Shown here: in pieces, positions 5,635-7,615 of the stretch
Layout of the letters: each line of letters opens with the position of its first letter
Position numbering within the stretch: position 1 is the first letter of the stretch
NCBI GenBank assembly: GCA_027070475.1
Contig: JALXDT010000068.1
Coordinates: 1-7,615 of the forward strand
Length of the DNA stretch: 7,615 nt
Reading direction: 5' to 3'
From: Candidatus Aminicenantota bacterium
GTDB lineage: Bacteria; Acidobacteriota; Aminicenantia; JAMOAD01
The notes under the pieces: model-generated
The model's input: only the letters and a program-made list of their open reading frames with translations
The model's database searches: none
What the model was told of the DNA's origin: nothing
Made by a program: the position numbers and the translations under genes

Positions 5635-6064
5635 AAATGGATTTTCTTTAATTGAAGCTTTAATAGCTCTTGGAATTTTAGCTTTCATAGTGGCAGCTAT
5701 TCTGGCAGGATTTTCGGCTCAGATTTACACCAATAGCAAAACAAGGGAAAAAAATCTCGCAATATCCCTTGCTGAAGAAAGGATTGAAGAGGTGCTAAAA
5801 TACAAAAAGGATCAATTGAATGATATGGGGGTTATAGGAACTACAATAGTGGAAGATTTCTCTAATCCTATTACTAATAACGGAACATTTATACAATCAA
5901 AATACAATAATCTCAAGGATTATAGAAACATGAAAAGAACAACGATAATAACTCAAGATCCTGCGAACACCGAACTTCTTGATATAAAAGTAATTGTTGA
6001 ATACGGGAAGAAAGGAAGTAGGTATCCCTTTAGAGTTGTTCTGACAACCAAAAGAGGAGGATAA
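5624..6064 (+). CDS. pilV: Type IV minor prepilin, PilV-like
   Basis: A 146-residue prepilin when read from the TTG at 5624. That start gives a 6-residue leader Met-Lys-Asn-Arg-Asn-Gly followed by Phe-Ser-Leu-Ile-Glu, which has Gly at -1 and Glu at +5. A start at ATG 5609 would give an 11-residue leader and has no Shine-Dalgarno. The hydrophobic helix spans about residues 7-30. It is followed by a Leu-Ala-Ile-Ser-Leu-Ala-Glu-Glu-Arg-Ile-Glu-Glu-Val segment, the pattern seen after the membrane helix in PilV/GspI proteins. The globular part is short and has no cysteines. PilV-type subunits belong to the minor-pilin complex that primes pilus assembly. The gene overlaps the FimT-like gene by 11 nt and ends one base before the PilW-like ATG, its own last codons supplying that gene's GGAGG. 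Confidence 0.82.
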   Translation: MKNRNGFSLIEALIALGILAFIVAAILAGFSAQIYTNSKTREKNLAISLAEERIEEVLKYKKDQLNDMGVIGTTIVEDFSNPITNNGTFIQSKYNNLKDYRNMKRTTIITQDPANTELLDIKVIVEYGKKGSRYPFRVVLTTKRGG

Positions 6065-6065
6065 A

Positions 6066-7187
6066 ATGAGGGATAGAGGATTTACCTTAATGGAAGCTCT
6101 TGTTTATACAGCGATGATGGCTTTTATTCTTGCCGGGCTCTATACAATGATTATTTATTATAAAAATGTTTCCTCAACAGAACAGTCAAGGGTAAGATTG
6201 ATGCAGGAATCTAGGTTTGTTTTGTCAAATCTTTCAGAAGAATTAAAAGATGCAGGAGCTGTACTTACTCTTCTAAATACGGGTGGTTTTCTTAAAACAA
6301 CCCCATATTTTAATGGAATTTTCCCATTAAATAATACAAATTTTGCTGATGGGATAATTATAGCAAAGGGAGAACCCAATGCTGTGACAAAGCTTACTTC
6401 AAATTTCACTCCCTCCTCTTCAACTCAGTTATCCGTTGAGACTACTTACAGGAAAGATATATCAGGAAATGTTTATGCGTGGTCGGTTGGAGACAAAGGT
6501 ATTGTTATTACTCAGAATGGTTATTATGTTTTTTATGTGACGGGTGTAACTGCTAATAGTCTCTCAATAAGAGCTTCTGCAGTTTATTATTCAGGATTAT
6601 TGAACACTACCAATTATAAGGATAAATTAATTCAGCCTGTTACTCAGAACGGTAATAGTATAGTTTACCCATCAGGAACCCCGGTTATAAAACTTTATTC
6701 TTTCTCTATTTATCTGGTACAACAGATGTATGATCAGAGCAAAAAGAGGAATGTACGAAAATTAATTAGAATCACAGACACTAAAGGTCAAGCTGATGCA
6801 TTAAATAACTCAACGGTTGTAAAAGGAGTAGAAGCGGAGAATGTCTGGGATTTACAAATTATTTATAGTGTTATTCCTGATCTTAATAATCCCTCTACAG
6901 AAATGGACTATTGTGCAAAAGATTCAAATAAATGGACAAATCCTATTGAGAATCCTTGTGCAAATGAGACAAGTTGTTCAGGTTTTTTAAACTATATAAG
7001 AATAAAACAGCTGAAGGAAGTAACAATAAGAGTTGTTATGCTCACAGATGATTATTCGGGAAAGGGGAATATTACAAATCAAATTCCTATTATAGGAGAT
7101 GAAAATCAATATACATTAACGGGAGCTTATAAAGCAAGAGTTTTAACAATCTCTGTAGATCCGAGAAATTTCAATATTATTTTGTGA
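6066..7187 (+). CDS. pilW: Type IV minor prepilin, PilW-like
   Basis: A 373-residue prepilin with leader Met-Arg-Asp-Arg-Gly and mature start Phe-Thr-Leu-Met-Glu, so cleavage is expected after Gly-5 and Glu is at +5. The hydrophobic helix is about residues 6-28. Next comes Arg-Leu-Met-Gln-Glu-Ser-Arg-Phe-Val-Leu-Ser-Asn-Leu (about residues 44-56), the usual PilW/GspJ pattern before the large beta-rich domain. The protein is long compared with GspJ and fits the PilW-like group. The only cysteines are Cys-283, Cys-298 and Cys-304, clustered in a loop-like stretch rich in Asn and Pro, suggesting a disulfide or metal site in the exposed domain. GGAGG lies 5 nt before the ATG. It is expected to work with the neighbouring FimT-, PilV- and PilX-like proteins at the pilus tip. 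Confidence 0.85.
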   Translation: MRDRGFTLMEALVYTAMMAFILAGLYTMIIYYKNVSSTEQSRVRLMQESRFVLSNLSEELKDAGAVLTLLNTGGFLKTTPYFNGIFPLNNTNFADGIIIAKGEPNAVTKLTSNFTPSSSTQLSVETTYRKDISGNVYAWSVGDKGIVITQNGYYVFYVTGVTANSLSIRASAVYYSGLLNTTNYKDKLIQPVTQNGNSIVYPSGTPVIKLYSFSIYLVQQMYDQSKKRNVRKLIRITDTKGQADALNNSTVVKGVEAENVWDLQIIYSVIPDLNNPSTEMDYCAKDSNKWTNPIENPCANETSCSGFLNYIRIKQLKEVTIRVVMLTDDYSGKGNITNQIPIIGDENQYTLTGAYKARVLTISVDPRNFNIIL

Positions 7188-7195
7188 GGTTTAAA

Positions 7196-7615
7196 ATGGA
7201 TAGAAAAGAAAAGGGAAGTATGTTGGTAATTGCTTTAATAACAGTTTTAATTTTATCCTTTATTGTAGCTTCAGGAATAAGAACTACTACCACAGAGCTT
7301 TTTACCACTTATAATTACTATTTAAAGAAGGCTTCATATTATTATGCTGTGGCGGGAGTTGAAAGTGTGGCAGTTCTTGTTAAAAATAGTGAAGATCCTT
7401 CCTCAATCATACTTAATGAGACAAAAAACACAGAGGATGGTGCAACAGTAAAATTGTTTACAGGTGATTTAGAAACAGGAGTTTCATCTATAACCATTTT
7501 TCAAGGATTCCAGCCTCCGCCATTACCGGGTATAAGTCTGGGAACAACAACATCAATAAAACCAATTATCTGGGAGATAAATCTTGCTTCAGAGTTAACC
7601 AAGGGGAAAAGGAAA
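7196..7615 (+). CDS. pilX: Type IV minor pilin, PilX-like (N-terminal part, cut by window end)
   Basis: An open frame of 140 codons from the ATG at 7196 to the window edge with no stop, so the C-terminus is missing. The N-terminus is Met-Asp-Arg-Lys-Glu-Lys-Gly, then Ser-Met-Leu-Val-Ile-Ala-Leu-Ile, like PilX proteins, which carry a Gly before a hydrophobic helix. Cleavage is expected after Gly-7 and the helix covers about residues 8-26. There is Ile rather than Glu at +5, as is usual for PilX and GspK. A Tyr-rich segment (Tyr-Tyr-Leu-Lys-Lys-Ala-Ser-Tyr-Tyr-Tyr-Ala, about residues 41-51), then Ala-Gly-Val-Glu-Ser, fits the family pattern of Ala-x-x-Gly-x-Glu after the helix. GAGG (7186-7189), overlapping the pilW stop, lies 6 nt before the ATG. 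It is probably co-transcribed with the three genes before it. A pilY1-type gene is a reasonable guess for what follows outside the window. Confidence 0.78.
   Translation, partial: MDRKEKGSMLVIALITVLILSFIVASGIRTTTTELFTTYNYYLKKASYYYAVAGVESVAVLVKNSEDPSSIILNETKNTEDGATVKLFTGDLETGVSSITIFQGFQPPPLPGISLGTTTSIKPIIWEINLASELTKGKRK

Noticed and set aside
6158..6409. Minus-strand open frame of 83 codons
   Set aside because: Antisense shadow inside the PilW-like gene without ribosome site or family resemblance.

Overview
The window looks like chromosomal DNA from an AT-rich (roughly one-third G+C by eye) Gram-negative-type bacterium. The evidence is a Tat translocase subunit, an Mpl-type murein-recycling ligase (implying meso-diaminopimelate peptidoglycan) and a type IV pilus minor-pilin cluster. 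Genes are packed tightly, with overlapping starts and stops. I cannot assign a phylum. The histidyl-tRNA synthetase reads like the archaeal/eukaryotic-style branch of that family, which also occurs in scattered bacterial lineages. I saw no mobile element, CRISPR array, tRNA or rRNA.

Left part, minus strand (1-362): a short TatA-like gene (129-317) with a good promoter and Shine-Dalgarno. It runs directly, through a TAATG stop/start overlap, into the first 43 codons of a highly charged coiled-coil protein that leaves the window. A divergent intergenic region (318-529) separates it from the rightward operon. That region holds two facing sigma-70-type promoters, an 8-bp inverted repeat between them, and a perfect 12-bp palindrome on the -10 box of the rightward promoter.

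Middle part, plus strand (530-4974): a four-gene operon in which each gene overlaps the next by 11, 4 and 4 nt. The order is a DUF362 protein, hisS, a compact FIST-like protein and mpl. The overlaps suggest translational coupling of a tRNA synthetase, a cell-wall recycling ligase and two proteins of unclear role. A 144-bp gap (4975-5118) follows, with an imperfect inverted repeat, a plausible promoter and a strong Shine-Dalgarno.

Right part, plus strand (5119-7615): a minor-pilin operon with four successive genes: FimT/GspH-like, PilV-like, PilW-like and PilX-like (cut by the window end). The first three carry a type III prepilin leader with Gly at -1, Phe at +1 and Glu at +5. The PilX-like protein lacks Glu at +5, as expected for that family. 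In known systems such proteins form the priming complex at the pilus tip, often with a PilY1 adhesin encoded just downstream. The PilV-like gene most likely starts at a TTG codon. The most unusual items are the mixed hisS/mpl operon with its FIST-like member, the symmetric elements around two promoters, and a three-cysteine cluster in the otherwise cysteine-free PilW-like protein.
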